This document shows, piece after piece, positions 34,697 through 43,016 of a DNA stretch of 64,000 nucleotides; the stretch's first letter is position 1; each line of letters begins with the position of its first letter. The notes under the pieces were generated by a model. It did not search any database and had not been told where the DNA came from. It was given only the letters and a program-made list of their open reading frames with translations. Position numbers and translations under genes: made by a program. The DNA lies in the NCBI RefSeq assembly GCF_040939785.1, contig NZ_CP162553.1, positions 1,302,001 through 1,366,000 of the forward strand, read 5' to 3'. The stretch is from Bradyrhizobium lupini. Its GTDB lineage: Bacteria > Pseudomonadota > Alphaproteobacteria > Rhizobiales > Xanthobacteraceae.

Positions 34697-35535
34697 CAGA
34701 TGAGAGCGTATCGGAGCAGGATGGCGATACGTGTGATCTTCGACACACGCACCGGCTCGCGCGGTGCGTTGAACCCGCGCGCGATCAGGAGATCCAGAAT
34801 GGCATGATAGTATTTCGACATCATCCGCGGCGCGCGCACCGCGCGGCGCCGGTTGCGGTTCATGATCTCGTCCGACTTCTCGAAATACACCTTTGCGCGC
34901 TGCGCCAGTGGCAGGCAGACCTTCGGCAGCGCGCGCTCGACGATCACGCGGTCCGGATCGTTGGAGGTGATGCCGGCATGCAGCAGCGCTTCGCGCGGCA
35001 GATAGAGCCGGCCGAGGCCCGCGTCCTCGTCGATGTCGCGCAGGATGTTGGTGAGCTGGAGCGCGCGGCCGAGATGATGGGCGAGCTCGATGCCGTCTTC
35101 TTCTGGCAAGCCGAAGACCCGGACCGACAGCCGCCCTACGGCGCTCGCGACGCGATCGCAGTAGAGATCCAGCGTCGCCATGTCGGGCGCGCGGATGTCC
35201 TGCGGCACGTCCATCTCCATGCCGTCGACGATGGCGAGGAAATCCTCGCGCTTGAGGCCGAAGGTCTTCACCGAGGTGACGTAGTCCTTCAGCCGCGGCG
35301 GCGGATTGCCCTGGTAGAGCGCATCGATGTCGTTGCGCCACGCCTGAAGGGCGGCGAGCCGTTCGTCGCGCGGGCCATCGGAATCGGCGATGTCGTCGAC
35401 CTGGCGGCAGAAGCTGTAGATCTGGAACATCGCTTCACGCTGGTCGTGCGGCAGGATGCGCATCGCGGCGTAGAACGAACTGCCGGATGCGGTCGAGCCA
35501 TAATTGGCGCCGGGCGAGGTCGCCTCAAGCGTCAT
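34696..35535 (-). CDS. hpnD: HpnD, presqualene diphosphate synthase
   Basis: A 279-residue trans-isoprenyl diphosphate synthase (phytoene/squalene synthase family) that condenses two farnesyl diphosphates to presqualene diphosphate. The two Asp-rich motifs are CRQVDDIADSD (about 44-54) and LTNILRDIDEDAG (about 165). SFYAAMRILP is at the N-terminus and GRLYLPREALL follows the second motif. The start lies 11 bases inside the end of hpnC. Confidence 0.95.
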   Translation of the reverse strand: MTLEATSPGANYGSTASGSSFYAAMRILPHDQREAMFQIYSFCRQVDDIADSDGPRDERLAALQAWRNDIDALYQGNPPPRLKDYVTSVKTFGLKREDFLAIVDGMEMDVPQDIRAPDMATLDLYCDRVASAVGRLSVRVFGLPEEDGIELAHHLGRALQLTNILRDIDEDAGLGRLYLPREALLHAGITSNDPDRVIVERALPKVCLPLAQRAKVYFEKSDEIMNRNRRRAVRAPRMMSKYYHAILDLLIARGFNAPREPVRVSKITRIAILLRYALI

Positions 35536-36409
35536 GTGCAGTCCCCGGTCTGGAAATGGCCTTGCGTCCGACCGTGCGGCGGCCGACTTCGCCGATCATG
35601 CCGGCGAGGCTGAAGGTGAGGAGCTCGAGCTTGTTCAGGTGCACGCGCTCGCGCAGGGGATCGCGCACCTTCAACAGGCGCACGATGCGGTCGGCATAGG
35701 CCTGGATCACCGAGACCTCGACGCCGAGGCGGAAATCCCGGATCTCCGCAGCTAGCGACCTGCCCTCGGCGAGCAGCGCTTCGTTGCGGACGGCGAGAGC
35801 CTGAAGGCAGGCCAGCATCGCCGGTGGCGACTGCGCCAGTCCGAGCTGCTCGACCGAGGCGCCACTCGCGGCCAGCGCATCGCGCGGCAGATAGACGCGG
35901 TTGAGCTCGCGGAAATCCTTGCCGCAATCCTGGAGGTGGTTGTTGATCTGCAGCGCTGCGCAGAGCGCATCTGACGCGGCCCAGGTCGAGGTGCTCTCAC
36001 CATGGACGTCGAGCATGAAGCGGCCGACCGGCATCGCCGAGTAGCGGCAATAATGGATGACCTCGTCCCAATTCTCGTAGCGCAACTTGGTCACGTCCAT
36101 ACGGAACGCGATGAGCACGTCGAGCGCGTGGCGCGACGCCATGCCGCGTTCGGCCAGTGCGTGCCGCAGGCTGACGGCCTCGGCCTGGGTGTCGCCTTTG
36201 CCGAGCAATTCCGCCTCGAGCAGGTCGAGATAAGCGAGCTTCTCGTCCGGCGGCAGCGTGGCGTGGTCGGCGATGTCGTCGGCGGTGCGGACGAAATTGT
36301 AATACGCCAGGATCAGCGCGCGATGACGCGGATGAATGATCCAGGACGCGACGGGAAAATTCTCGTCGCGCTCACCCTTGCCGGATCGCAATTCGCTCGC
36401 AGAGGTCAT
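35525..36409 (-). CDS. hpnC: HpnC, hydroxysqualene synthase
   Basis: A 294-residue squalene/phytoene synthase family enzyme that converts presqualene diphosphate to hydroxysqualene. It shows NFPVASWIIHPRHRALILAYYNFVRTADDIADH and the second helix QINNHLQDCGKDFRELNRVYLP, where the Asp-rich motifs are altered as usual for HpnC. The start MTSASELRSG at 36409 is preferred over 36493. It is the first gene of the five-gene minus-strand hpn operon. No clear promoter was identified upstream. Confidence 0.93.
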   Translation of the reverse strand: MTSASELRSGKGERDENFPVASWIIHPRHRALILAYYNFVRTADDIADHATLPPDEKLAYLDLLEAELLGKGDTQAEAVSLRHALAERGMASRHALDVLIAFRMDVTKLRYENWDEVIHYCRYSAMPVGRFMLDVHGESTSTWAASDALCAALQINNHLQDCGKDFRELNRVYLPRDALAASGASVEQLGLAQSPPAMLACLQALAVRNEALLAEGRSLAAEIRDFRLGVEVSVIQAYADRIVRLLKVRDPLRERVHLNKLELLTFSLAGMIGEVGRRTVGRKAISRPGTAHDA

Positions 36410-36557
36410 CGAGGGCTGGTCTACAATCGTTTGGACAGGAAGGGCTTTTTCGCTCGCGCGAGCCCGTGCGGGCGATGCCGCCGCGGCCCCCATATAGGGG
36501 AATACGGCCGCAAAACCAATCCTGTCTCTCGATGGCTGCCCTTTGCGGATCAGGTCG

Positions 36558-36583
36558 AAAAGGCGGCCCCGGGGCCGCCTTTT
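36558..36583. terminator. Perfect 26-base palindrome, terminator
   Basis: A gapless dyad runs from AAAAGGCGGCCCC to its exact complement. The terminal T run on the minus strand makes it a terminator for the small Cys-rich gene whose stop is at 36602. It also isolates the hpnC promoter. Confidence 0.8.
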
Positions 36584-36601
36584 GTGGGCCAGTGGCCGAG
36601 C

Positions 36602-36835
36602 TTACTGGTTGTGGTTCTTCAGGACCTGGTCGCAGGCCTGAGAGATCTTGGCCCGGTTCTCCTTGAGGCAGGCCAGGATGGTGAAATCACCCTGGTCGAT
36701 GACCGGACGGCAGAGCTTCTGCACATCGCGCGAGCAGGCCTTCTGCTCGGCGTCCGTGCCGCGCCCTTGCTGGGCGAACGCTGCGGTCGAGAGGGAGGCC
36801 GACAGCAAGGTGAGAGCGACGAGAAGCTTACGCAT
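36602..36835 (-). CDS. Small exported cysteine-rich repeat protein
   Basis: A 77-residue protein with a signal peptide (MRKLLVALTLLSASLSTAAFA). A single Cys-rich GLG1-type repeat follows: four cysteines in KACSRDVQKLCRPV and FTILACLKENRAKISQACDQ. It is a periplasmic protein of unknown function. A strong palindromic terminator follows its stop. It stands alone between the hpn operon and the next genes. Confidence 0.8.
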   Translation of the reverse strand: MRKLLVALTLLSASLSTAAFAQQGRGTDAEQKACSRDVQKLCRPVIDQGDFTILACLKENRAKISQACDQVLKNHNQ

Positions 36836-37294
36836 TGTATTCCTTCATTCTGACGGCAGAATCGCACCAATCCCGGACAGCACAGGGCGACGACCGGAGC
36901 GGATTGTTCTGATGGCAAGTCGCCGCGGGAGGAGCGGCCTCGGAGAAGGCACAAGCACTGGCAAATGCGGCCAAATTGGCGCCACGTCCACCAAATCAGG
37001 GCTTCCCTGCGTCTTCTCTGGCAAATGTAAGAGACTGATACTACGTCATAATTCAGGTGCGCCGCGTTTTGCTGCGCACCTGTTGCAGAGCTGCATCTCT
37101 CGATACCGCCTCGGGACCAAGAAACATGCCGAAATACGACAAATCGAGAGGTGGAAGCATGGCGCAAGGCGTCGTGAACTGCCATCTCTGGCAGTCGGGC
37201 ATTGAACCTGTCACTGGCTCGGAACACTAAACTTTCGATGTGGCGAGACGTTCTTCGTGAGAAGCGGACGTCGTTCTAAACGGGATATTTTGAG
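36836..37294. other. Intergenic region with no supported gene
   Basis: A 459-base gap between the divergent Cys-rich gene and the next exported protein gene. The open frames here have no ribosome site and shadow-like composition. I see no RNA gene, repeat or clear promoter. It should hold both promoters. Confidence 0.5.
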
Positions 37295-37792
37295 ATGAAA
37301 TTCTTTGGACGGACTGAACTGGCAATCAAGGCGGCCGGCATCGGCGCTGCGCTGCTCTTCTCGGTTTCGACAAGTCAGGCTCAGTCGTCCGGACCGTTTG
37401 CAGGTTTCGAGGGCGCATGGACCGGGACGGGTACGGTGTCGCTGTCCGACGGCTCGACCGAGCGCATCCGCTGCAAGGCGGACTACAAGGTTGCCGGCAC
37501 CGGTCTCAGTCTCAAGCAGGCGTTGCACTGCGCCTCCGACAGCTACAAGTTCGACCTCACCAGCGATGTGACCAGCCAAGGCGAGCGCATCTCCGGCAAT
37601 TGGAGCGAGACCAACCGCAACATCTTCGGCAATCTCCAAGGCACCGCCGGTGGCGGCCAGATCGAGGTGTTCGTCGAGGCCAACGGATTTGCCGCCAATT
37701 TGTCGCTGCGCACCAACGGCACCAAGCAGACGGTGCAGATCTCATCCAAGGGCGAGATTCGCGGCGTCAACATCACGATGACGAAGGGCTGA
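37295..37792 (+). CDS. Exported protein of unknown function
   Basis: A 165-residue protein with a signal peptide (MKFFGRTELAIKAAGIGAALLFSVSTSQAQ). The mature part is a beta-rich domain starting FEGAWTGTGTVSLSDGSTERIRC. It has two cysteines (IRCKADY and ALHCASDSY) that could form a disulphide, and repeats of SGNWSE and GTAGGGQIEV type. I know of similar unnamed proteins in Bradyrhizobium but not a function. A strong terminator follows. Confidence 0.78.
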   Translation: MKFFGRTELAIKAAGIGAALLFSVSTSQAQSSGPFAGFEGAWTGTGTVSLSDGSTERIRCKADYKVAGTGLSLKQALHCASDSYKFDLTSDVTSQGERISGNWSETNRNIFGNLQGTAGGGQIEVFVEANGFAANLSLRTNGTKQTVQISSKGEIRGVNITMTKG

Positions 37793-37815
37793 CAGCTCTT
37801 ACCGCTTCGAAAGCG

Positions 37816-37847
37816 ACAAGCCCCGGTTCTCGCGAACCGGGGCTTGT
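37816..37847 (+). terminator. Rho-independent terminator
   Basis: A 14-base stem ACAAGCCCCGGTTC / GAACCGGGGCTTGT with a TCGC loop is followed by TGTTTTTC. It terminates the plus-strand exported protein gene and faces the convergent RND gene. Confidence 0.88.
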
Positions 37848-37913
37848 TGTTTTTCGGAGGCGCGGCGCAATCGTCCGGACCGCGCCGATTCCGTGTCCGA
37901 TGGATGCAGCCGC

Positions 37914-40280
37914 TCAGATCGCCGGCTTGTCGGTGCCCTGAAGCTTGGCGTGCAGATTGATCAACCACATCGCCGTCGGCCGCAGGATGAAGAGGTCGGC
38001 GACGAGCGCCATCACCATCGAGAAGGCGCTGAGCCAGCCGAACAGCCGTAGCGACGGCAGATCGGAGAACACCGTGACGACGAGACCGCAGGCCAGCACC
38101 AACGTGGTCAGGATCAACGCCGGGCCGACCAGCACGGTCGCGCGCTCCACTGCGAGCGCCGAGCCGACGCCCGGCTTGCTCTCGAGCCTGAGGCGGTTGA
38201 GGAAGTGGATGGTGGCGCTTAAGCCCAGGCCGAACGAAACGGTCAGAGCTACGACACTGGCAAATTGCAGTCCCTCGTCCATCGCCCACAGCACTGTTCC
38301 CGACATCACGACGGGGAAGATGCCCGGCAGGATGCAGGCGAACATCACGACCCAGGAACGGAAGGCAAGGCCGATGAAAATCGCGACCAGCGCGAATTCG
38401 ACGGTGAGCCCGCGGTTGAGCTTCTCGATCATGCCGGCCGAATTGCGCGCGGCAATCGCGGCAAGACCCGTGACCGCCACTTCATAGCCGGGATGCTTCT
38501 TGCGGACGGCGTCGAGCTCGGTATCGAGCTTGTCGACGATCGGCAGGAGCTGGCTGGAATCCTTGTCCGGCACGCGACCTGCGACCACGACCGCGTCCTG
38601 CTCGGCATCGATGAACCGGCGCACCAGATGCTCCGGAATGACGCTGACATATTCCTTCAGGGTCGCGACGTCGGCGCTGCCGGCCTTGTCCGCGAGCCAG
38701 CGGCGCAGGGTCTCGACCGACCAGACATTGCCGACACCGGCGGCCTTCTCCACCGTCGCGTGCACGTCCGCGATGGTCTGCAGCGTCTCCGGCGAATAGA
38801 GCGATTCACCCTTGGGGAACTGGATCAGAACGTTGACCGGGTTGGCGCCGGTGAGCTTGGCGTCGAGCCGGTCGCTGGCCGCGACCGCTTGGCGCTTGTC
38901 CGGCACCTGGTCGGCGAGCCGGTAGCGCGGCTCCAGATTTGCGTAGATGACGCCGAGGCCCGCCACGAACACCACCGCGATCAGGCTGAACAGGCCGGGA
39001 CGGCCCACCATGCGCACCGCGATCCAGTAGCAGAAATTACGCAGCGCTTGTACGCCGGCATCCGCGCTCTGGAACTTGGTCGCAAAGACCTTCTCGTTGC
39101 GCACGAGCAGCACGCCGAACACCGGCACGAGCGACAACACCGCAACCAGCGCGATGATGGTGGCGGCGAGACCCGCCTCGCCGAACTTGCGGATCAGATC
39201 GGAGTCGGAGAACTGGAGCGCGATGAAGGAAATGCCTGCGGTGCCGTGCGTCAGCACGCAGGCCGGTCCCACCACCAGCACCGCGTTCTTGAATGCGGTG
39301 AACTTGTCCTGGCCCGCGATCAGCCGGTCGCGCGCGGCGAAGGTGAGCTGCATCGAGTCCGAGAAGCTGATGACCATGATGAGCGGCGTCATCACGTTCA
39401 GGAACATGTTGAGATTGAAATTGGCCCAGCCGAGCGCGCCGAGCGCCAGCAGGATCGCGATCATCGGCGGGAACGCCGCCGCCACCATGAACGAGATTTT
39501 GCGGAAGAAGATGATGGCGATGACACAGCCGGCGAGAATGCCGAGGATGTTGTAGGTGAGCCCGTCGCGCTCGACCGCGTTGCGGATCTCGAGCTGCATC
39601 ACCGGCACGCCGGAAAGCTGCACGTTGAGCCCGGTGTCACTGAGGTCTTCCTTTATCAGCGCGCGGATGTCGGCGACGGTCTTGGTCAGCTTGTTGGAGG
39701 CGACCACCTCCGGATCGAGCGACAGTACGATCAGCGCCAGCGTGCCGTCCTCGGACAACAGCTTGCCGCGGATGATCTCGTTGGCTTTGACGCCCTCGAT
39801 GAACTTGTCATAGGCCTCGCCCTCGGGCAGCTCGGGCGGGAACAGTGCGGCGGGAAGCTTGCCCGGAGCGGGCGCCTGACGCGCGGAGAACAGCGAGACC
39901 AGTCCGCGCGTACCCTCGACCAGCTGCATGTCGGTGACGAAGTCGCGCAGCTTCTCGAGGTTGTTCCGGGCCAGCAGGGTCTTGCCCTCGACTACGACGA
40001 GGACGTCGAATTCCTCGGCCGGGAACTTCTTGGTCACCGCTTCGTACTGGCGGAATTCCGGCGTGTTGGACCGGAACAGCTGCGAGAGCGAATCGTCGAT
40101 CTTGATCCGGTGGATGCCGAACACGGCGCCGACGATTAGCACGAGCAGGACGACGCAGGAGACGATGGGCGCCCGGACTGCGATCAGCCCGATGCGCTCC
40201 AGCCCGAAGGCGATCGAGGACGCAGGTCCCTGCTCGACCTTGTCGACATGAACCTCACTCTCGCTGTGCTTTTCGAGCAT
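37914..40280 (-). CDS. MMPL/RND-type exporter, HpnN-like paralogue
   Basis: A 788-residue RND superfamily permease with the MMPL-like plan and no tripartite adaptor. One helix near residues 33-55 (PIVSCVVLLVLIVGAVFGI) is followed by a periplasmic domain. A first helix bundle is near 235-410 (MFLNVMTPLIMVISFSDSMQLTFAARDRL), then a second helix, a second periplasmic domain and a last bundle (VVALTVSFGLGLSATIHFLNRLRLE). The start MLEKHSESEV at 40280 is chosen because GGACAAGG precedes it. It resembles HpnN in plan but is clearly divergent. Its place between the hpn core and hpnP suggests lipid export, by inference only. Confidence 0.85.
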   Translation of the reverse strand: MLEKHSESEVHVDKVEQGPASSIAFGLERIGLIAVRAPIVSCVVLLVLIVGAVFGIHRIKIDDSLSQLFRSNTPEFRQYEAVTKKFPAEEFDVLVVVEGKTLLARNNLEKLRDFVTDMQLVEGTRGLVSLFSARQAPAPGKLPAALFPPELPEGEAYDKFIEGVKANEIIRGKLLSEDGTLALIVLSLDPEVVASNKLTKTVADIRALIKEDLSDTGLNVQLSGVPVMQLEIRNAVERDGLTYNILGILAGCVIAIIFFRKISFMVAAAFPPMIAILLALGALGWANFNLNMFLNVMTPLIMVISFSDSMQLTFAARDRLIAGQDKFTAFKNAVLVVGPACVLTHGTAGISFIALQFSDSDLIRKFGEAGLAATIIALVAVLSLVPVFGVLLVRNEKVFATKFQSADAGVQALRNFCYWIAVRMVGRPGLFSLIAVVFVAGLGVIYANLEPRYRLADQVPDKRQAVAASDRLDAKLTGANPVNVLIQFPKGESLYSPETLQTIADVHATVEKAAGVGNVWSVETLRRWLADKAGSADVATLKEYVSVIPEHLVRRFIDAEQDAVVVAGRVPDKDSSQLLPIVDKLDTELDAVRKKHPGYEVAVTGLAAIAARNSAGMIEKLNRGLTVEFALVAIFIGLAFRSWVVMFACILPGIFPVVMSGTVLWAMDEGLQFASVVALTVSFGLGLSATIHFLNRLRLESKPGVGSALAVERATVLVGPALILTTLVLACGLVVTVFSDLPSLRLFGWLSAFSMVMALVADLFILRPTAMWLINLHAKLQGTDKPAI

Positions 40281-40486
40281 GCCTTGTCCAGTTCCTAAAT
40301 CGGCTCGGGTCTGTGAGCTTGTCGCGCCCCGCGAACGGCTTGAAAATGCCATACCAATGGGAGGCTTGCCCTTTGAAAATGCGCAGAAAATCGCTGCGAG
40401 GGGTTTAGCAGGTCAATCGCCCTTCTCGCAAGCAGGCGGAGTGTGGCCGAATCGATCAAGATGTGGCGATTTTGCCTTAATGCCCT

Positions 40487-41272
40487 TCATTCGGGCAAAG
40501 CCGTGCCAATTCGACGCGGCGCGCGGTCTGCGCTCTCGTCCTTCAGCGCCACACCGGTCACTTCCCGCGCGAGCCCCTCGCGGACCAGCCAGGCGATCTT
40601 GAAGGCGGCCTCGTCATAGCTCAACCCGGCCTTGTGGATGTTCGACACGCAATTGCGCTCGGCATCAGTGCGACCCGGCTTGGGGGCGAAAGTTAGATAG
40701 GCGCCGAGACTGTCGGGCGCCGACAGGCCCGGCCGCTCGCCGATCAGCATCGCGACCATGCGCGCGCCGAGAATGGCGCCGATCTCGTCGCCGAGCGCGA
40801 CGCGCGCGCCTGAGGCGACGACGACATGGCCGATCGCGACACCATCGTCGGCCGCGAGCAACGGCAGCAGGCGCATCACCAGCGCGGCCGCATGGGCGTG
40901 GACCGCCGCCGCCGACAGGCCGTCGCCAATCACGAGTGCGAGTTGGCACGGCTCCGAGGCGCTCCGCGCCAAGGACTCGGCTGATCCGGCATCGAGCCGT
41001 CTGCCCAGATCGGGCCGCCGCAGATAGTCCCCGCGGTCGACCGCCCGGCTGTTCGCCTCGGTGACGACGAGGCCAAGCGCGCAGAGATCCGCGACCAGCC
41101 GCGGCGCATCGAACACGGCGTGTACGGCATCGCGGGCGCGGGCGTGGTCCAGTGTGAAATCGAGCAATGCCCGCGTCGGCAGGCTCGCGCCGCTGCGCCC
41201 GAGCGCGACGCGCGCGGGCGTAAGCGACCGCAGATCGAGGGTCGGACGACGCGGGATGGCCGGATCAGACAT
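40487..41272 (-). CDS. eutC: Ethanolamine ammonia-lyase small subunit
   Basis: A 261-residue EutC subunit. With EutB it forms the adenosylcobalamin-dependent enzyme that converts ethanolamine to acetaldehyde and ammonia. Motifs are [82 protein letters not shown] and [21 protein letters not shown]. It starts six bases after hpnP, so it is surely co-transcribed with it. No other eut genes (microcompartment or regulator) are in the window. Confidence 0.95.
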   Translation of the reverse strand: MSDPAIPRRPTLDLRSLTPARVALGRSGASLPTRALLDFTLDHARARDAVHAVFDAPRLVADLCALGLVVTEANSRAVDRGDYLRRPDLGRRLDAGSAESLARSASEPCQLALVIGDGLSAAAVHAHAAALVMRLLPLLAADDGVAIGHVVVASGARVALGDEIGAILGARMVAMLIGERPGLSAPDSLGAYLTFAPKPGRTDAERNCVSNIHKAGLSYDEAAFKIAWLVREGLAREVTGVALKDESADRAPRRIGTALPE

Positions 41273-41278
41273 GTTGTG

Positions 41279-42865
41279 TCATTCGGCGGGAACGGAGGCC
41301 TCGCGTAGCCGGATCGAATAGTTCGAGGCGTTCTGCTGGCCGGTCGAGGCCGCCCGCGCAAAGGTGATGAGATGGTGCGCGATCAGGGTGCAGCCGATCA
41401 GGCCTTCGAGATCGCCGCGCTTGATGCGGCCCAGCGCGAACTTCCAGAACACGCGCTTGTAGTCGCCGAGCACGCCGACCTTCCAGAAGATGTTTCGCAG
41501 CATGACGAGGCCGCGCCTGATGTTGGTCCAGGTCTTCATCTCGTCCGGCGTTGGCATCTTGAGGCGGTGCACGTAAACGTGGTCGCATTGATACTGGAAG
41601 CGCCCGTAGACCTTCTCGGGCTCGTAGGCGACGGCCATGGCGTGCTTCCAGGACGCAACGACGTCGTCGTAGGGCAACAGGAAGTCAACATTGGAATCGC
41701 GCCCGTCGTCCTCGACCAGGCGCCCCTCGCGCTCCAGACGGTCCCACAGCGGCGTCTTCGGCAACGCCTGAAGCAGGTTGATCGTGAGCAGCGGAATTCG
41801 GGACTCCTCGACAAAGGCGAGCAGCGCCTCCGAAGTGTTCGGCTTGTCGGTGTCGAGCCCCATGATGATGCCGGACACGACCTCCATGCCGTAGGAGTTG
41901 ATGGTTTGCACGCCCTCGAGGATCGGGACCATCATGTTGTGGTCCTTGTGCATCGCCTTCAGCGCATCGGGGTCGGGCGTCTCGATGCCGCAGAAGATGG
42001 TGACGAAATAGGCCTCGCGCATCTTCTCGAGGATTTCCGGCCGCTTGGCGATGTTGAGCGTCGCCTCGCAGGCGAGCCGCACCATGTAGCCGGTCCTCTT
42101 CTGCCATTCGATCAGATGCGGCAGGAGGTCGAGCGCCGCCTTGCGGTTGCCGATGAAATTGTCGTCGACGAAATAGACCGTGTCGGTCATGCCGCATTCC
42201 CGCAGGCGGTCGAGTTCGGCGATGATCTGCTCCGGCGACTTGAGGCGCGGGTTGCGGCCATAGAGGCCGGGGATGTCGCAGAACTCGCACTGATACGGAC
42301 AGCCGCTGGAATACTGGATGCTGCCGAGGAAGTATTTCTTCACGTCGGCGAGCTCGTAGGCCGGGATCGGAAACTCCGTCATCGGCACGCGGTCCTTGGT
42401 GGTCAGAACCACCTGGGTCTCGGGACGCGAGATGTCGCGCGACAGTATCTCGAGCAGCTGATTGGTGGCGTCGCCGAGCTCGCCGACATGGAGATAGTCG
42501 AAGGATGGATAGTAGTTCGGGCAGGCGCTGACGGAGGGGCCGCCGAGCGCGACCGGCAGATCGAACTCGTGGGCGCGGCGGCAGATATCGTTCATCTGCT
42601 GGCGCTGGATGTGCATGCCGCTGACGAAGACCGCCTCGGCCCATTCGAACTCTTCTCTGGTCGTACGGCGAAGGTTCTCGTCGACGAATTTGACCTGCCA
42701 TTCCTCGGGCAGATAGGCCGCGAGCAGCAAAAGTCCCTGCGGCGGCATGAAGGCGCGGACGCCATCGGTTAGTGGGTAGGAATGCTCGAACGTCCCGAAC
42801 GACGATGTGTATCGCGGAAACACGCAGAGAATCCGCCGGGACGTCCCGTTACTTTCAGCTCGCAT
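41279..42865 (-). CDS. hpnP: HpnP, hopanoid C-2 methylase (B12-binding radical SAM)
   Basis: A 528-residue cobalamin-dependent radical SAM methylase that adds the C-2 methyl group of 2-methylhopanoids. The N-terminal B12-binding domain spans about residues 10-150. The radical SAM motif is C-PYQ-C-EF-C in YSSGCPYQCEFCDIPGLYGRNPR. The DDNFIGNRKAAL and FCGIETPD segments follow. The start MRAESNGT at 42865 has GGGGGAG upstream and is preferred over a TTG one codon earlier. It lies between eutB and eutC on one strand. HpnP is known to be under the general stress factor EcfG in Rhodopseudomonas, but I found no exact GGAAC-N16/17-CGTT site here. Confidence 0.95.
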   Translation of the reverse strand: MRAESNGTSRRILCVFPRYTSSFGTFEHSYPLTDGVRAFMPPQGLLLLAAYLPEEWQVKFVDENLRRTTREEFEWAEAVFVSGMHIQRQQMNDICRRAHEFDLPVALGGPSVSACPNYYPSFDYLHVGELGDATNQLLEILSRDISRPETQVVLTTKDRVPMTEFPIPAYELADVKKYFLGSIQYSSGCPYQCEFCDIPGLYGRNPRLKSPEQIIAELDRLRECGMTDTVYFVDDNFIGNRKAALDLLPHLIEWQKRTGYMVRLACEATLNIAKRPEILEKMREAYFVTIFCGIETPDPDALKAMHKDHNMMVPILEGVQTINSYGMEVVSGIIMGLDTDKPNTSEALLAFVEESRIPLLTINLLQALPKTPLWDRLEREGRLVEDDGRDSNVDFLLPYDDVVASWKHAMAVAYEPEKVYGRFQYQCDHVYVHRLKMPTPDEMKTWTNIRRGLVMLRNIFWKVGVLGDYKRVFWKFALGRIKRGDLEGLIGCTLIAHHLITFARAASTGQQNASNYSIRLREASVPAE

Positions 42866-43016
42866 CAAAGCTCCCCCGCCACGCTCGACTTAGCTGCGGA
42901 AATTGCCAGACAGCTACATAGCGTAATGCTGCCGCCGGAATTTCTCAATATTGTGGCAGAGCTTAATTCCCTTGGGCACCAATGGTTTCCTCGGGCCACC
43001 GGGTGCTTCCGCCACG

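Noticed and set aside
38265..40139. 624-residue plus-strand open frame antisense to the MMPL exporter
   Set aside because: Composition is that of a shadow, and the minus strand has clear membrane helices.
42866..43016. General stress (EcfG) promoter upstream of hpnP
   Set aside because: hpnP is EcfG-dependent in a relative, but no GGAAC-N16/17-CGTT sequence is present on the coding strand between eutB and hpnP or just before eutB.
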